A stretch of DNA of 35,495 nucleotides, taken from the NCBI GenBank assembly GCA_026225455.1, contig JAMFSV010000366.1:1-35495 (forward strand), given 5' to 3'. The stretch comes from Burkholderiales bacterium (GTDB taxonomy: Bacteria > Pseudomonadota > Gammaproteobacteria > Burkholderiales > Burkholderiaceae). This document shows, one piece after another, positions 27,825 through 35,495 of this stretch (the first letter of the stretch is position 1; every line of letters starts with the position of its first letter). Under the pieces are notes generated by a model. That model saw only the letters and a list, made by a program, of their open reading frames with translations, ran no database searches and was not told the origin of the DNA. The position numbers and the translations under genes were made by a program.

Positions 27825-28466
27825 TTACCAGCGTAGCAAATAAGGGCCGAGCAGCGCGCCGAGCAGTGTCGGAATCAACATGCCCAAGAGATACCAGATG
27901 GCCCAGAACGGCACGCCCATCTCCGGGCAATGCAGGCAATAAGCCAGGGTCGCGGTCGCGCCCGCCAGCAAACCGCCGGCGGCTCCCGCCCGGCGCAATT
28001 GGGTCGGGGCCAGTCCGCGTATGGCCCAGAACACGGCCATAAAAGCGGGAATCGACAGGCCCGCGATATTAACGGGACACACCCGCCAGGTTTGACCCAG
28101 CAATAAAGCCACACGCTGCGACTCCGGCGCGGCCAGCACCATCAGCGCGGCAACACCCCACACCACGGCAATGGGCAGCGCCAGCGCCCATCCGGCTTGA
28201 CCCAAGGGCACGCCGGGGCGGGACAAGCGGGTGCATGCCCATAACGACGCACTCGCCAGGGCCAACGGAAATGCCAGCTTGAACCAGAACAAAGGCGTCG
28301 CCGCTACGCGACCGAGATCGGGACGAACCCCGAACCACAGCGCCATCAGCAGCGTCGCGCCCAGTGCGCCCAGCAGCAGAGCCCAGCTAAAACGTTTGGC
28401 CAGAATCCGGCGATCGACCGGTGCCACGTCGCTGGCCAAGAGTGAAACCAAATCCTGTGTTTTCAT
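27825..28466 (-). CDS. nrsF: NrsF-type (DUF1109) anti-sigma factor
   Basis: A 213-residue inner-membrane protein with six transmembrane segments of the DUF1109 family, whose best-studied member is Caulobacter NrsF, which holds the ECF sigma factor SigF at the membrane and releases it under heavy-metal stress. Cys130 (TWRVCPVN) and Cys180 (YCLHCPEMGVPFW) lie where two cysteines are required in NrsF; Cys78 and Cys177 are additional. The N-terminus (MKTQDLVSLLASD) is the cytosolic sigma-binding part. Its ATG overlaps the sigma gene stop (ATGA), the usual anti-sigma arrangement. A paralogue of the same length lies at 29983-30624. Confidence 0.92.
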   Translation of the reverse strand: MKTQDLVSLLASDVAPVDRRILAKRFSWALLLGALGATLLMALWFGVRPDLGRVAATPLFWFKLAFPLALASASLWACTRLSRPGVPLGQAGWALALPIAVVWGVAALMVLAAPESQRVALLLGQTWRVCPVNIAGLSIPAFMAVFWAIRGLAPTQLRRAGAAGGLLAGATATLAYCLHCPEMGVPFWAIWYLLGMLIPTLLGALLGPYLLRW

Positions 28467-29008
28467 GATGCGCCTCGAATCTTCGCCGCCAGCGCTTTCA
28501 AACCCCGATGCACGCCCACTTTGACAGCCGACTCGGACATGCCGGTAAGCTGCGCCGTTTGCACCACCGACAGCCCTTGCAGTTTAACGTGCAGGATCGG
28601 CAAGCGCTGACGGTCCGGCAGTTGTTCCAGCAGCCGGCCGATATCGCGTTTGGCGTCGGCGGGCTCGACATCGGAACAGGCAAAAATCTCCAGATAGTCG
28701 TCCAATGGCTCATTGAGCGCTTCGTGGCGGGCTCGAGCGCGGAAGAAATCCATCATTTTATAACGGGCGATGGCATTCACCCAAGCCGTCAAAGGCTGGT
28801 CGGCACGATAGGTATGGCGGCCGTTATGCACCGCCAGCAAGGTTTCCTGAACGATATCCTCGATGTGGTCCTGCAATTGATACAAGCGCCGTCTCAATAG
28901 CGCGCGCAAATGTCCGCTAAGCTGGTCCAGAAACTCGCGATAGGAAACCGCATCACCGTCCAGCCCTGCCAGAAACAAGATTTTCAACCGTTCCTCAACG
29001 GGATGCAC
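28463..29008 (-). CDS. sigF: ECF RNA polymerase sigma factor, SigF (DUF1109-linked) type
   Basis: A 181-residue ECF sigma factor. Region 2 spans about residues 20-95 (DHIEDIVQETLLAVHNGRHTY and the -10 recognition helix ending FFRARARH) and region 4 about 125-178 (LPDRQRLPILHVKLQGLSVV, then the helix-turn-helix TAQLTGMSESAVKVGVHRGL). There is no C-terminal extension. It is paired with a DUF1109 anti-sigma, which defines the SigF/ECF16-type group. The start is GTG 29008 behind GGAGGT. A TGTAACC-N16-CGAA promoter lies immediately upstream, so it probably activates itself. The predicted leader is very short, only enough for the ribosome binding site. Confidence 0.92.
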   Translation of the reverse strand: MHPVEERLKILFLAGLDGDAVSYREFLDQLSGHLRALLRRRLYQLQDHIEDIVQETLLAVHNGRHTYRADQPLTAWVNAIARYKMMDFFRARARHEALNEPLDDYLEIFACSDVEPADAKRDIGRLLEQLPDRQRLPILHVKLQGLSVVQTAQLTGMSESAVKVGVHRGLKALAAKIRGAS

Positions 29009-29022
29009 CGCTCCACCTCCAG

Positions 29023-29052
29023 TTATTCGTTTTATCGGGCATTCTGGTTACA
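29023..29052 (-). promoter_or_regulatory. SigF-type promoter of the sigma operon (site A)
   Basis: On the minus strand, TGTAACC (29052-29046) and CGAATAA (29029-29023) are separated by exactly 16 bases. The same motif with the same spacing occurs at 30727-30756 and 30799-30828. It matches the -35 GTAACC / -10 CGAA type known for Caulobacter SigF, and its position implies autoregulation. Confidence 0.85.
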
Positions 29053-29300
29053 GCGAGTTCAAAAAAAATATGGGTAAAGGAATTAATGTGAGGATGCGAT
29101 GCACATCGCACCGCCTACCGGGTCCAGCAGGCGATTTCTCGATAAACCGGGGCGCGTGGTATTGATCTGCACACGAACTGAAAGCAGCTCCAGATCGGTC
29201 TCAATGAGATATGACTTTCATTTTAGATCGTTCGCTATAAAATACACTGACGAAAGGGCGATGGCAACCTCGCGCGCGCCTGTTCCAGGACGTAACCACC

Positions 29301-29912
29301 ATGGCACGACCGAAAGAATTCGACGAGGCCGCCGCCCTTGACGCGGCCATGCAATGTTTTTGGGCACGCGGTTACGAAGCCACCTCGGTGCGCGATCTTG
29401 CCGAAAACATGGGCATCACCGGGGCCAGCCTGTACAACACCTTCGGCGACAAGCGCCGACTCTACCAACGCGCACTCGATCAATATGTGCAAGGCATCCT
29501 GGCCGATCGCGTCGAACGCTTCGAGGGACATTTGCCGCCGCGCGCAGCCATCGGCGCATTTTTCAGCGAGATTGTGGCGCGCTCGCTGGGCGATACGCAG
29601 CACAAAGGCTGCATGCTGATCAATTCAGCCGTGGAAATCGCGCCCCACGATCCCGAGTTTCAGCGCATCATCGCCGCGGTACTGGTGCGCATCGAGCAAT
29701 TCTTCCTGCGCTGCGTCACCGCGGGCCAGAGCGACGGCTCGATTACCCTGGCTCAGCCGGCCGACGACTTGGCGCGCTTGCTGCTGAGCACCTTGCTCGG
29801 TATGCGGGTGTTGGCCCGGGTGCGCCCCGAAGCGGAATTGCTCGAAGGTCTGGTGCGGCCCGTCTACGCCTTGCTCGACAGCGTCCACCCCATATCACCG
29901 GCAACGGTTTGA
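29301..29912 (+). CDS. TetR/AcrR family transcriptional regulator
   Basis: A 203-residue TetR-type repressor. The N-terminal DNA-binding domain (about 1-60) has the helix-turn-helix SVRDLAENMGITGASLYNTF followed by GDKRRLYQRAL. The C-terminal ligand domain contains a central cysteine in HKGCMLINSAVEIAPHD, the region where NemR/AcuR-like regulators carry a reactive Cys, so thiol or electrophile sensing is possible but unproven. Its promoter is probably TATAAA (29236-29241) with a weak -35. It stands between the sigma operon (divergent) and nrsF2 (convergent), with no obvious enzyme target next to it. Confidence 0.9.
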   Translation: MARPKEFDEAAALDAAMQCFWARGYEATSVRDLAENMGITGASLYNTFGDKRRLYQRALDQYVQGILADRVERFEGHLPPRAAIGAFFSEIVARSLGDTQHKGCMLINSAVEIAPHDPEFQRIIAAVLVRIEQFFLRCVTAGQSDGSITLAQPADDLARLLLSTLLGMRVLARVRPEAELLEGLVRPVYALLDSVHPISPATV

Positions 29913-29982
29913 CCCATGCTATTTAACCGATGCGGGCGGCATTGGGGCAGCATGCGGCGACTCAAACATCGCCCTCGACGAT

Positions 29983-30624
29983 TTACCAGCGTAACAGCAC
30001 AGGCCCGAGCACACTGCCGATCGCCACCGGCACCAGCATGCCGAGCACATACCAGACACCCCAGAACGGCACCGCCATCTCCAGGCAATACAAGGTATAG
30101 ACCAAGGCCGCTTGAGCCCCGGCCAACAGGCCCGCGCCGGCGCCGGCCAAACGCAGGCGCGTGGGGGCCAAACCGCGCATGGCCCACACCACCGCAATAA
30201 ACGTCGGCACGGACAGCAACACAATGCTCAAGGTACACACGCGCCAGGTGCTGCCCAGCACCAGCGCCAGTCTCAGGCCGCGCGGCGTAGCCCAGATAAA
30301 ACCGAGCGCGGCCAGCCAGACCGCCGACAGCGGTAGCACCAGCATCACCCACCCCAGCACCGCGCTGCTGCCCGGACGCGACAAGCGACCGGCAAGCAAC
30401 AGCGCGCCCACCACCACCGCCAGCGGAAAAGCCAGCCGCAACCAAAACCACGGCGTCGCCAACATCTGCGGCATCTCGCTACGCACACCGAATACCGCCA
30501 CCAGCAAACTCGTCGCGCCCAGCATACCGATCAGCACAGCCAAACCAAAGCGCTTGCCGACCGTGTGCGGGTCGATGGGCGTCACGCGGGTCGCCAGCAT
30601 CGATACCAAGTCACCTGTTCTCAC
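29983..30624 (-). CDS. second NrsF-type (DUF1109) anti-sigma factor, orphan
   Basis: A paralogue of the nrsF product, also exactly 213 residues with six membrane segments and high similarity throughout (LGATSLL, TPWFWLRLAFPLA, GLAPTRLRLAGA, EMAVPFW, LLRW end). It keeps only the two positions known to matter, Cys130 and Cys180; Cys78 and Cys177 of the first copy are Ala and Thr here. No sigma factor gene adjoins it. The start is GTG 30624, with AGGAG seven bases upstream; the frame extends to 30669 without similarity. It has its own SigF-type promoter (site C) and is divergent from the buf operon, so it should be induced together with bufA. Confidence 0.9.
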   Translation of the reverse strand: MRTGDLVSMLATRVTPIDPHTVGKRFGLAVLIGMLGATSLLVAVFGVRSEMPQMLATPWFWLRLAFPLAVVVGALLLAGRLSRPGSSAVLGWVMLVLPLSAVWLAALGFIWATPRGLRLALVLGSTWRVCTLSIVLLSVPTFIAVVWAMRGLAPTRLRLAGAGAGLLAGAQAALVYTLYCLEMAVPFWGVWYVLGMLVPVAIGSVLGPVLLRW

Positions 30625-30726
30625 CCATGTCTCCTGATTGTGGATATATCTCGCACCTGCCGCGCTCACCCTGTCTTAACGGCAACAATTAACGGCGACC
30701 AGCGGCAAGCGCATCGACCTGAAGTT

Positions 30727-30756
30727 GTTTTCGTTGGCGCGGGTCATTCGGTTACA
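30727..30756 (-). promoter_or_regulatory. SigF-type promoter of the orphan nrsF (site C)
   Basis: On the minus strand, TGTAACC (30756-30750) and CGAAAAC (30733-30727) are separated by exactly 16 bases. It lies about 100 bases upstream of the GTG of the second nrsF gene and is back-to-back with site B, the -35 elements being 42 bases apart across an A/T-rich segment. Confidence 0.8.
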
Positions 30757-30798
30757 CCAGGGACCTAAATTTAATTTTTAAAAGAATTTTGTACCCGC

Positions 30799-30828
30799 TG
30801 TAACCGAGGAGGATGCGCCGGCGAATTA
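30799..30828 (+). promoter_or_regulatory. SigF-type promoter of the buf operon (site B)
   Basis: TGTAACC (30799-30805) and CGAATTA (30822-30828) with a 16-base spacer, about 85 bases before the bufA ATG. It shares motif and spacing with sites A and C. Start of transcription is expected near 30834. Confidence 0.87.
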
Positions 30829-30835
30829 ACTGTCA

Positions 30836-30878
30836 GATCGCCGGTTTAATCCTCACCAGCAACGCCCTACCGGCGATC
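30836..30878 (+). promoter_or_regulatory. stem-loop in the bufA 5' leader
   Basis: GATCGCCGG (30836-30844) is the exact reverse complement of CCGGCGATC (30870-30878), with a 25-base loop. It lies within a few bases of the predicted transcription start, so the mRNA would begin with a 9-bp helix. A role in protecting the 5' end or in translation control is inferred. Confidence 0.6.
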
Positions 30879-30913
30879 GATCCTCCAACACCAACTTAAA
30901 TGGAATCGACATC

Positions 30914-31198
30914 ATGAACCCACGCAACCTTGCTACCGCCGCCTTCACCCTCGCCGCTCTGGTCTCCGGTGCCGCAATGGCACAAACCAATGCAGCACCC
31001 GCCAAGACCTCGGTCGAAAAATGTTACGGCGTGGCCCTCTCAGGTCAGAACGATTGCAAAGCCGGCGCCGGCACCACCTGCGCCGCGTCGCAAAAGACCG
31101 ACTACGACGCCGACCATTGGAAGAACGTGCCGGCCGGTACCTGCACTTCGATCAAGACACCGCACGGCATGGGTTCGCTGACCCCGTCCGCGTCCTGA
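30914..31198 (+). CDS. bufA: bufferin-type RiPP precursor (DUF2282)
   Basis: A 94-residue DUF2282 protein, the precursor of a bufferin: a secreted ribosomally made, post-translationally modified peptide that chelates copper in the periplasm. It has a Sec signal peptide (cleavage after AMA at residue 23) and four cysteines at 37 ([10 protein letters not shown]), 48 (QNDCKAG), 56 (GTTCAAS) and 77 (AGTCTSI), the family pattern. The C-terminal PHGMGSL segment also looks typical. In characterised bufferins core cysteines are converted to heterocycles by BufB with BufC. It is the first gene of a four-gene operon under a SigF-type promoter with a leader hairpin. Confidence 0.92.
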   Translation: MNPRNLATAAFTLAALVSGAAMAQTNAAPAKTSVEKCYGVALSGQNDCKAGAGTTCAASQKTDYDADHWKNVPAGTCTSIKTPHGMGSLTPSAS

Positions 31199-31220
31199 TC
31201 GCTGCGGCCGCTCGCCCACC

Positions 31221-32063
31221 ATGAAACAGAATCTCGGTGCCGGACTCGGCCTTCGCCCTCAGCATTACGCTGCGGCGCTCGAAGACACCACCTCCGGCTT
31301 ATGGTTTGAAGTCCACCCCGAAAATTACATGGTAGCGGGCGGCCCTCGGCTGGCCTGGCTTGAAGCCATACGCCGAGACAAACCCATCGCGTTGCACGGG
31401 GTCTCGCTGTCATTGGCTGCGGACACGGAGCCGGACCCGCAACATTTGCGGCAACTGGCAAACCTGGTCGAGCGTATCGAACCGGCGCTGGTCTCGGAAC
31501 ATCTGGCGTGGTCGATGTGGCGCGGCGTGTATCACCCGGACCTGTTGCCGTTTCCTCGCACCACTGCCGCGCTAAAGCGGATCGCCGCCAATATTTCGCG
31601 CACCCAGGAGGTGCTGGGCCGGCCCATTGCGCTTGAGAACCCGACTCACTATCTGCATCTGGACAACCACGAATGGAGCGAAATCGATTTTCTGCGCGAA
31701 CTGACGCGACGCACCGGCTGCGGTTTGCTGCTGGACGTGAATAACGTTTTTATCAGCGCGAGCAATCTGCAGTTCGACGCCGCCGCTTACCTCGACCAGA
31801 TTCCCGCCGAGGCTGTGATGGAGATTCATTTGGCCGGCCATAGCGAAGATGCGGAACTGGGTGCCGCACTGCTGATCGACTCGCACGACGCCCCGATTGC
31901 GGAAAGCGTATGGACGCTTTATCGGCGATTGATTCAACGCATAGGTGCGCGACCGACCTTGATCGAACGCGACGACCATCTTCCTGAATTCCAGGAACTG
32001 TTGGTCGAGCGCCAACGTGCACAAGAGGTGCTCGAACCGACATCGCGGCAGGTGGACGTATGA
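31221..32063 (+). CDS. bufB: DUF692 multinuclear iron oxidative enzyme (MNIO)
   Basis: A 280-residue DUF692/MbnB-like enzyme with a TIM-barrel fold and a multinuclear iron site; relatives oxidise peptide cysteines. Candidate metal and catalytic residues are visible in order: His59 (ALHGVSLSL), Glu93-His94 (SEHLAW), Glu139 (ALENPTHYL), Asp172-Asn174 (LLLDVNNVF), Glu201, His203 and His207 (EIHLAGHS), and Glu249-Asp251 ([11 protein letters not shown]). The expected substrate is the BufA precursor encoded 22 bases upstream. The ribosome binding site is poor. The stop shares ATGA with the bufC start, so the pair is coupled. Confidence 0.93.
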   Translation: MKQNLGAGLGLRPQHYAAALEDTTSGLWFEVHPENYMVAGGPRLAWLEAIRRDKPIALHGVSLSLAADTEPDPQHLRQLANLVERIEPALVSEHLAWSMWRGVYHPDLLPFPRTTAALKRIAANISRTQEVLGRPIALENPTHYLHLDNHEWSEIDFLRELTRRTGCGLLLDVNNVFISASNLQFDAAAYLDQIPAEAVMEIHLAGHSEDAELGAALLIDSHDAPIAESVWTLYRRLIQRIGARPTLIERDDHLPEFQELLVERQRAQEVLEPTSRQVDV

Positions 32064-32896
32064 CCCACTCGCTAACTCGGTTTCAGGACGATTTTATGCA
32101 GGCGCTTTGGCAAGCCGGCGACACCCCTGCCCCTCCGTCTGTAAGCACAGTATCAGCGCATTTTCTGCCGGATCACGAGACCGTGACGCACTTCGATCCA
32201 GCATCGGACCCGGCCGCCCAAGCGGGCTTCAAGGTATATCGCAATACCATCCTAAAAGGTTGTATCGACGCGCTATGCGCCAATTACCCCAGCGTCGCGC
32301 GCCTGGTCGGGACGGATTGGTTTCGTGCCGCGGCCGCTGTATATGTGCGCGATAAACCGCCGAGCGAAGTCGGCCTGCTGGCCTACGGCAAACACTTTGC
32401 GGATTTCCTGGAGCACTTCGAAGGCGCTCGCGAACTACCCTACCTGGCCGATGTGGCCCGGCTCGACCGCTACTGGAGCGAAAGCCATATGGCCGCCGAC
32501 GCCGCGCTGCTGGACCCGGCGGCGCTCACGCGACTGGCTCCGCTTGAGCTTGGCAACACCGTATTGCGACCGCATCCGGCTGCCCGCTGGGCCTGGTTCG
32601 ACACACAACCGGCTTATACCATCTGGTGCGCCAACCGGGAGCAGTCCGCACTGGACGATGCTCTCGCCTGGGTCGCCGAAGGTGCTTTGCTGACACGTCC
32701 GGACAACACGGTGATCTGGCGCGCGGCCGGCCCGGGTTTATGCGCGGTTATGGATGCGTGCGCTGCCGCCAGCTCGCTGGCGCAGGCCGCCGAATCGGCC
32801 CTGCTCGCCGAACCCACACAGGACGTCGCGCAATTATTGTCCGCCCTGATTACCGCGGGCGCACTCAGTCCCACCACCCCGCCCCAACACCTTTAA
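32060..32896 (+). CDS. bufC: BufC/HvfC-type partner protein (DUF2063)
   Basis: A 278-residue protein with an N-terminal DUF2063 DNA-binding-like/partner domain (about residues 5-95, including the [24 protein letters not shown] segment) and a second helical domain (about 100-180), then an Ala-rich C-terminus. In MNIO systems this partner binds the precursor and the enzyme and is needed for modification; it is not thought to act on DNA. It overlaps bufB by four bases. Its last 90 residues are less conserved in appearance. Confidence 0.9.
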   Translation: MTHSLTRFQDDFMQALWQAGDTPAPPSVSTVSAHFLPDHETVTHFDPASDPAAQAGFKVYRNTILKGCIDALCANYPSVARLVGTDWFRAAAAVYVRDKPPSEVGLLAYGKHFADFLEHFEGARELPYLADVARLDRYWSESHMAADAALLDPAALTRLAPLELGNTVLRPHPAARWAWFDTQPAYTIWCANREQSALDDALAWVAEGALLTRPDNTVIWRAAGPGLCAVMDACAAASSLAQAAESALLAEPTQDVAQLLSALITAGALSPTTPPQHL

Positions 32897-32910
32897 TTCA
32901 GGAGATCACG

Positions 32911-33384
32911 ATGGAACATGCTCGTCTCACCCTAAGCGCTTCGCGCAATTCGGTACTGGCCGCCTGGAACGGCCTGGCGGATCGACTCAATCGCCTGATC
33001 GGCCATTCGCTACTGGCCTTGATCGCACGCTTTTCGATCGCCGCACTGTTCTTTATGTCAGGCCGGACCAAGGTCACCGGTTTTCTGACCATCACCGATG
33101 GCACCTACGAGTTATTTCGCGACGAATACAAGATCCCGCTGATTCCGCCCGACATCGCGGCTCACATGGCCGCTTATTCCGAACATCTGTTTTCGCTACT
33201 GCTGGTACTGGGCCTGTTCACCCGTTTTTCCGCCTTGGCTTTATTGGGCATGACCTCGGTGATCGAGATTTTTGTCTATCCCGACGCTTGGCCCACCCAT
33301 CTTTCGTGGGCTGGCTTGATGCTTTATATGGTGGGGCGTGGCGGCGGCGTGTTTTCTCTCGACCGCAAGCTGGGTATCAAATAA
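32911..33384 (+). CDS. DoxX family inner-membrane protein
   Basis: A 157-residue DoxX-family protein with four membrane segments (about 38-52, 90-112, 112-130 and 135-150) and the start of the family core [16 protein letters not shown]. DoxX-like genes commonly close bufferin operons, where they are thought to act in membrane redox or respiration-linked steps; the exact role is unknown. AGGAG precedes the ATG, which lies 14 bases after bufC, so it belongs to the operon. A CCGCGG inverted repeat (33387-33392 and 33405-33410) follows the stop. Confidence 0.9.
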   Translation: MEHARLTLSASRNSVLAAWNGLADRLNRLIGHSLLALIARFSIAALFFMSGRTKVTGFLTITDGTYELFRDEYKIPLIPPDIAAHMAAYSEHLFSLLLVLGLFTRFSALALLGMTSVIEIFVYPDAWPTHLSWAGLMLYMVGRGGGVFSLDRKLGIK

Positions 33385-33458
33385 AACCGCGGTCAGCGTC
33401 GCATCCGCGGCGCGAGACAACTTTGCCACATGGCCTTCACGATGGACTGGATCGACCT

Positions 33459-35081
33459 ATGCTTACCAATCTGAAAATTCGTACCGGACTGCTGCTGGTA
33501 CTCGGTCTATTCTCCGTCGCACTATGGGCAGCGGTTTGCATGGCGTGGCTCGATGCACGGCAATCCGGCCGCGCCATGGACGCTGTGATCCGGCTATCGG
33601 ATCAGCAAATCGAACCGTTGCACGACACCGAACGCTTGATGCTGAGTGCGCTGGTCAATATGGACAATGCCTACATCGACTTGCAGCGCGGCGATCAGAT
33701 CAAAGCCAACGACTACACCCGCAAAGCGTCCGCAGCCTTGCAACAAGCCAAGACCACCATCGATGCCTATCGCGCCGCAAGCAAACAAGATGGCGCCGCC
33801 GACCCGCGCGCGGCACGTGTGCTCGATGCCTACGCCAACTACACCAACGTGCTGACGACGCGCGAAGAAGCTTTATACGACGTGTCGCTGGATGCCTACG
33901 TGGCGGCAACGGCCAATGCGGAACAGGCCGATACCCAGTTCGAAACGACCTTGCGCGAGGTGATCCAGCATGCTGAGCAGATGCGCGACGCGCTGAAGAA
34001 TGCCGCGAATCAACGTTCTTCCACGGCGATCTATCTTGCCGCCGGACTCTTTGTGCTGTCGCTCCTGCTCACCGGCTTCTACTGGATTTTGTTCGATCGG
34101 GTTCTGTTGCAGCCTTTGCGCGCAGCGGGCCATCACTTTGACCGGATTGCCGGCGGCGATCTTACCGCACCGATCAACGGTATCTCGAACAATGAGATCG
34201 GCGTCCTGCTCGCGGCTTTGCAGCGCATGCAGCACAGTCTGATGCAAACCGTGGCCGTAATCCGCCAAGGCACCGACGATGTGCACGCAAGCGCACAGCA
34301 TATCGCCGGCGGCAATATCGAATTATCAAGCCGCACCGAACAACAGGCCGCCGCGCTGGAACAGACCGCGGCAACCCTCGAACAACTCAGCGCCGCGGTC
34401 AAGCAAAACGCGGAAAACACCCAGCACACCACCCAACTGGCGCGCAATGCCGCAAGCGACGCGGTGCAAGGCGGCGAGATGGTGGCGCGCATCGTCGGCA
34501 CCATGGGGCAGGTATCCGAAAGCGCGCACAAGATTACCGACATCGTCGGCGTGATTGACGGGATTGCCTTCCAGACCAACATCCTGGCCTTGAACGCAGC
34601 CGTCGAAGCCGCACGCGCCGGCGTGCAAGGTAAAGGCTTTGCCGTGGTGGCAACTGAAGTGCGCTCGCTGGCCTTGCGCAGCGCGCAAGCCGCCAAAGAA
34701 ATAAAAAAGCTGATCGAAGATTCCGTGACGCGGGTGCAGCTCGGCTCGCAGCAAGTCACCCAAGCAGGCCAGACCATGCAGCAGATCGTGGCTTCGGTGA
34801 ACGAGGTGATGCACACCATGGACCAGATCTCGACCGCCACCTCGGAGCAATCCGACGGCATTGAGCAGGTCAGCCTGGCGGTGATTCAGATGGATCGCTC
34901 GACGCAACAAAACGGCGCATTGGTGGAACAGACTTCGGCTGCGGCCAACGGCTTGAAACAACAAGCCGATGGCCTGGTGGAATCGGTTTCCTTGTTTCAG
35001 ATCGAGGTCCGGCAACCCGAGGCCGCGCATTCGGAGCGCTATGGCACGGCAGTGGGGTTGGCGCTGGCGGCGGCGATGTGA
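33459..35081 (+). CDS. methyl-accepting chemotaxis protein
   Basis: A 540-residue Tar-type chemoreceptor. TM1 spans about 8-30, a four-helix-bundle type periplasmic sensor about 31-187, TM2 about 189-212, and HAMP about 213-265. The cytoplasmic signalling hairpin has its tip at 368-388 ([21 protein letters not shown]) followed by [14 protein letters not shown]. Gln/Glu pairs suitable for methylation are present. There is no C-terminal CheR-binding pentapeptide; the protein ends GLALAAAM. The start ATG 33459 gives the normal [10 protein letters not shown] membrane-entry sequence. It lies 74 bases beyond doxX with only a hairpin between, so read-through from the buf promoter is possible. Ligand unknown. 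Confidence 0.93.
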   Translation: MLTNLKIRTGLLLVLGLFSVALWAAVCMAWLDARQSGRAMDAVIRLSDQQIEPLHDTERLMLSALVNMDNAYIDLQRGDQIKANDYTRKASAALQQAKTTIDAYRAASKQDGAADPRAARVLDAYANYTNVLTTREEALYDVSLDAYVAATANAEQADTQFETTLREVIQHAEQMRDALKNAANQRSSTAIYLAAGLFVLSLLLTGFYWILFDRVLLQPLRAAGHHFDRIAGGDLTAPINGISNNEIGVLLAALQRMQHSLMQTVAVIRQGTDDVHASAQHIAGGNIELSSRTEQQAAALEQTAATLEQLSAAVKQNAENTQHTTQLARNAASDAVQGGEMVARIVGTMGQVSESAHKITDIVGVIDGIAFQTNILALNAAVEAARAGVQGKGFAVVATEVRSLALRSAQAAKEIKKLIEDSVTRVQLGSQQVTQAGQTMQQIVASVNEVMHTMDQISTATSEQSDGIEQVSLAVIQMDRSTQQNGALVEQTSAAANGLKQQADGLVESVSLFQIEVRQPEAAHSERYGTAVGLALAAAM

Positions 35082-35243
35082 GGTTGTGTCATGAGCTCGA
35101 CCATACGTTACATACGCTCCTTCAGATGGGCGAAGAAAATCTGGGTAAAAGCCGAGTCGCGGTAAGATGCAGATGTCGCTGCGGATTTCACGCAAATCCG
35201 CAGCAAACCGACTCCAGCGATCGCCATCCAAGGAAAATTCAGC

Positions 35244-35495
35244 ATGCCGGCTTCCCCTCGCTTATCTGCGCGCGCCCTGGCGCTAGGTCTATTCGGCCTC
35301 GGCATGTGTGGCCTCGCCGCACTGCATACGCCCACTGCCGACGCAGCGCCCGCGCAGACATTCTCGGCGATTCTCGCCGGCCCGCAACGCACCGATGCGG
35401 AACGGGCGCGCGATGTCTACCGGCACCCTGAACAGACCTTGAGGTTCTTCGGCATAAAACCCAACCAGACCGTGATCGAAATCGAGCCTGGCGCC
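35244..35495 (+). CDS. secreted SAM-methyltransferase-like protein, partial
   Basis: The first 84 codons of a gene cut by the window edge. AAGGAAA precedes ATG 35244. A signal peptide is evident (hydrophobic ALGLFGLGMCGLAAL, cleavage near the ADA at residue 34), followed by RTDAERARDVYRHPEQTL, FFGIKPNQTV and IEIEPGA, the opening of a predicted exported methyltransferase family (COG4798 type), where a glycine-rich AdoMet loop follows. It is 162 bases past the chemoreceptor gene on the same strand. Its substrate is unknown. Confidence 0.75.
   Translation, partial: MPASPRLSARALALGLFGLGMCGLAALHTPTADAAPAQTFSAILAGPQRTDAERARDVYRHPEQTLRFFGIKPNQTVIEIEPGA

Overview
The window looks like a Burkholderiaceae (Burkholderia/Paraburkholderia-type) chromosome. 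Evidence is the moderately GC-rich coding sequence, the neighbourhoods fkpB-ispH | radC | rpmB-rpmG and ribF-ileS-lspA-coaBC...dut | clpA-clpS | csp, and protein sequences closest in style to that family. This placement is inferred from gene order and protein families; no database was searched. I see no rRNA, tRNA, CRISPR array, prophage or intact insertion sequence.

Bases 1-24,800 are mostly housekeeping. In order: a gene-free left edge with a 15-bp inverted repeat; fkpB-ispH (minus); radC (plus); rpmB-rpmG with its own promoter and terminator (plus); the de novo NAD genes nadB (plus) and nadA-nadC (minus); a delta-9-type fatty acid desaturase with a candidate operator; an MscS-family channel; purN coupled to an RsmB/NOP rRNA methyltransferase gene (minus); ribF, ileS, lspA, coaBC, a luciferase-like flavin oxidoreductase and dut (plus); a bidirectional terminator; clpS-clpA (minus); a cold-shock gene with a long leader; a 15-bp tandem repeat; and a small two-helix membrane protein gene. 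Several gaps hold short tails of minus-strand coding sequence that may be relics of lost genes.

Bases 25,230-35,495 are accessory. After an outer-membrane phospholipase A gene with an unusual N-terminal domain and an Asn-to-Asp change at the third triad position comes a metal/redox stress island. An ECF sigma factor of the SigF (DUF1109-linked) type is followed by its membrane anti-sigma NrsF, a periplasmic thioredoxin-like protein and a CcdA-like electron carrier, all in one tightly packed minus-strand operon. Next are a TetR regulator and a second, orphan NrsF of exactly the same length (213 aa). Divergent from that is a bufferin-type RiPP operon: bufA (DUF2282, four Cys), bufB (DUF692/MNIO), bufC (DUF2063) and doxX. 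A chemoreceptor gene and the start of a secreted methyltransferase gene follow in the same direction.

The key observation is that the same motif, TGTAACC-N16-CGAA, occurs three times: before the sigma operon, before the orphan nrsF2, and before bufA. The spacer is identical each time. This defines a local SigF regulon with autoregulation, two anti-sigma factors, a thiol-reducing branch and a copper-buffering peptide branch. The bufA transcript would also begin with a 9-bp stem-loop.
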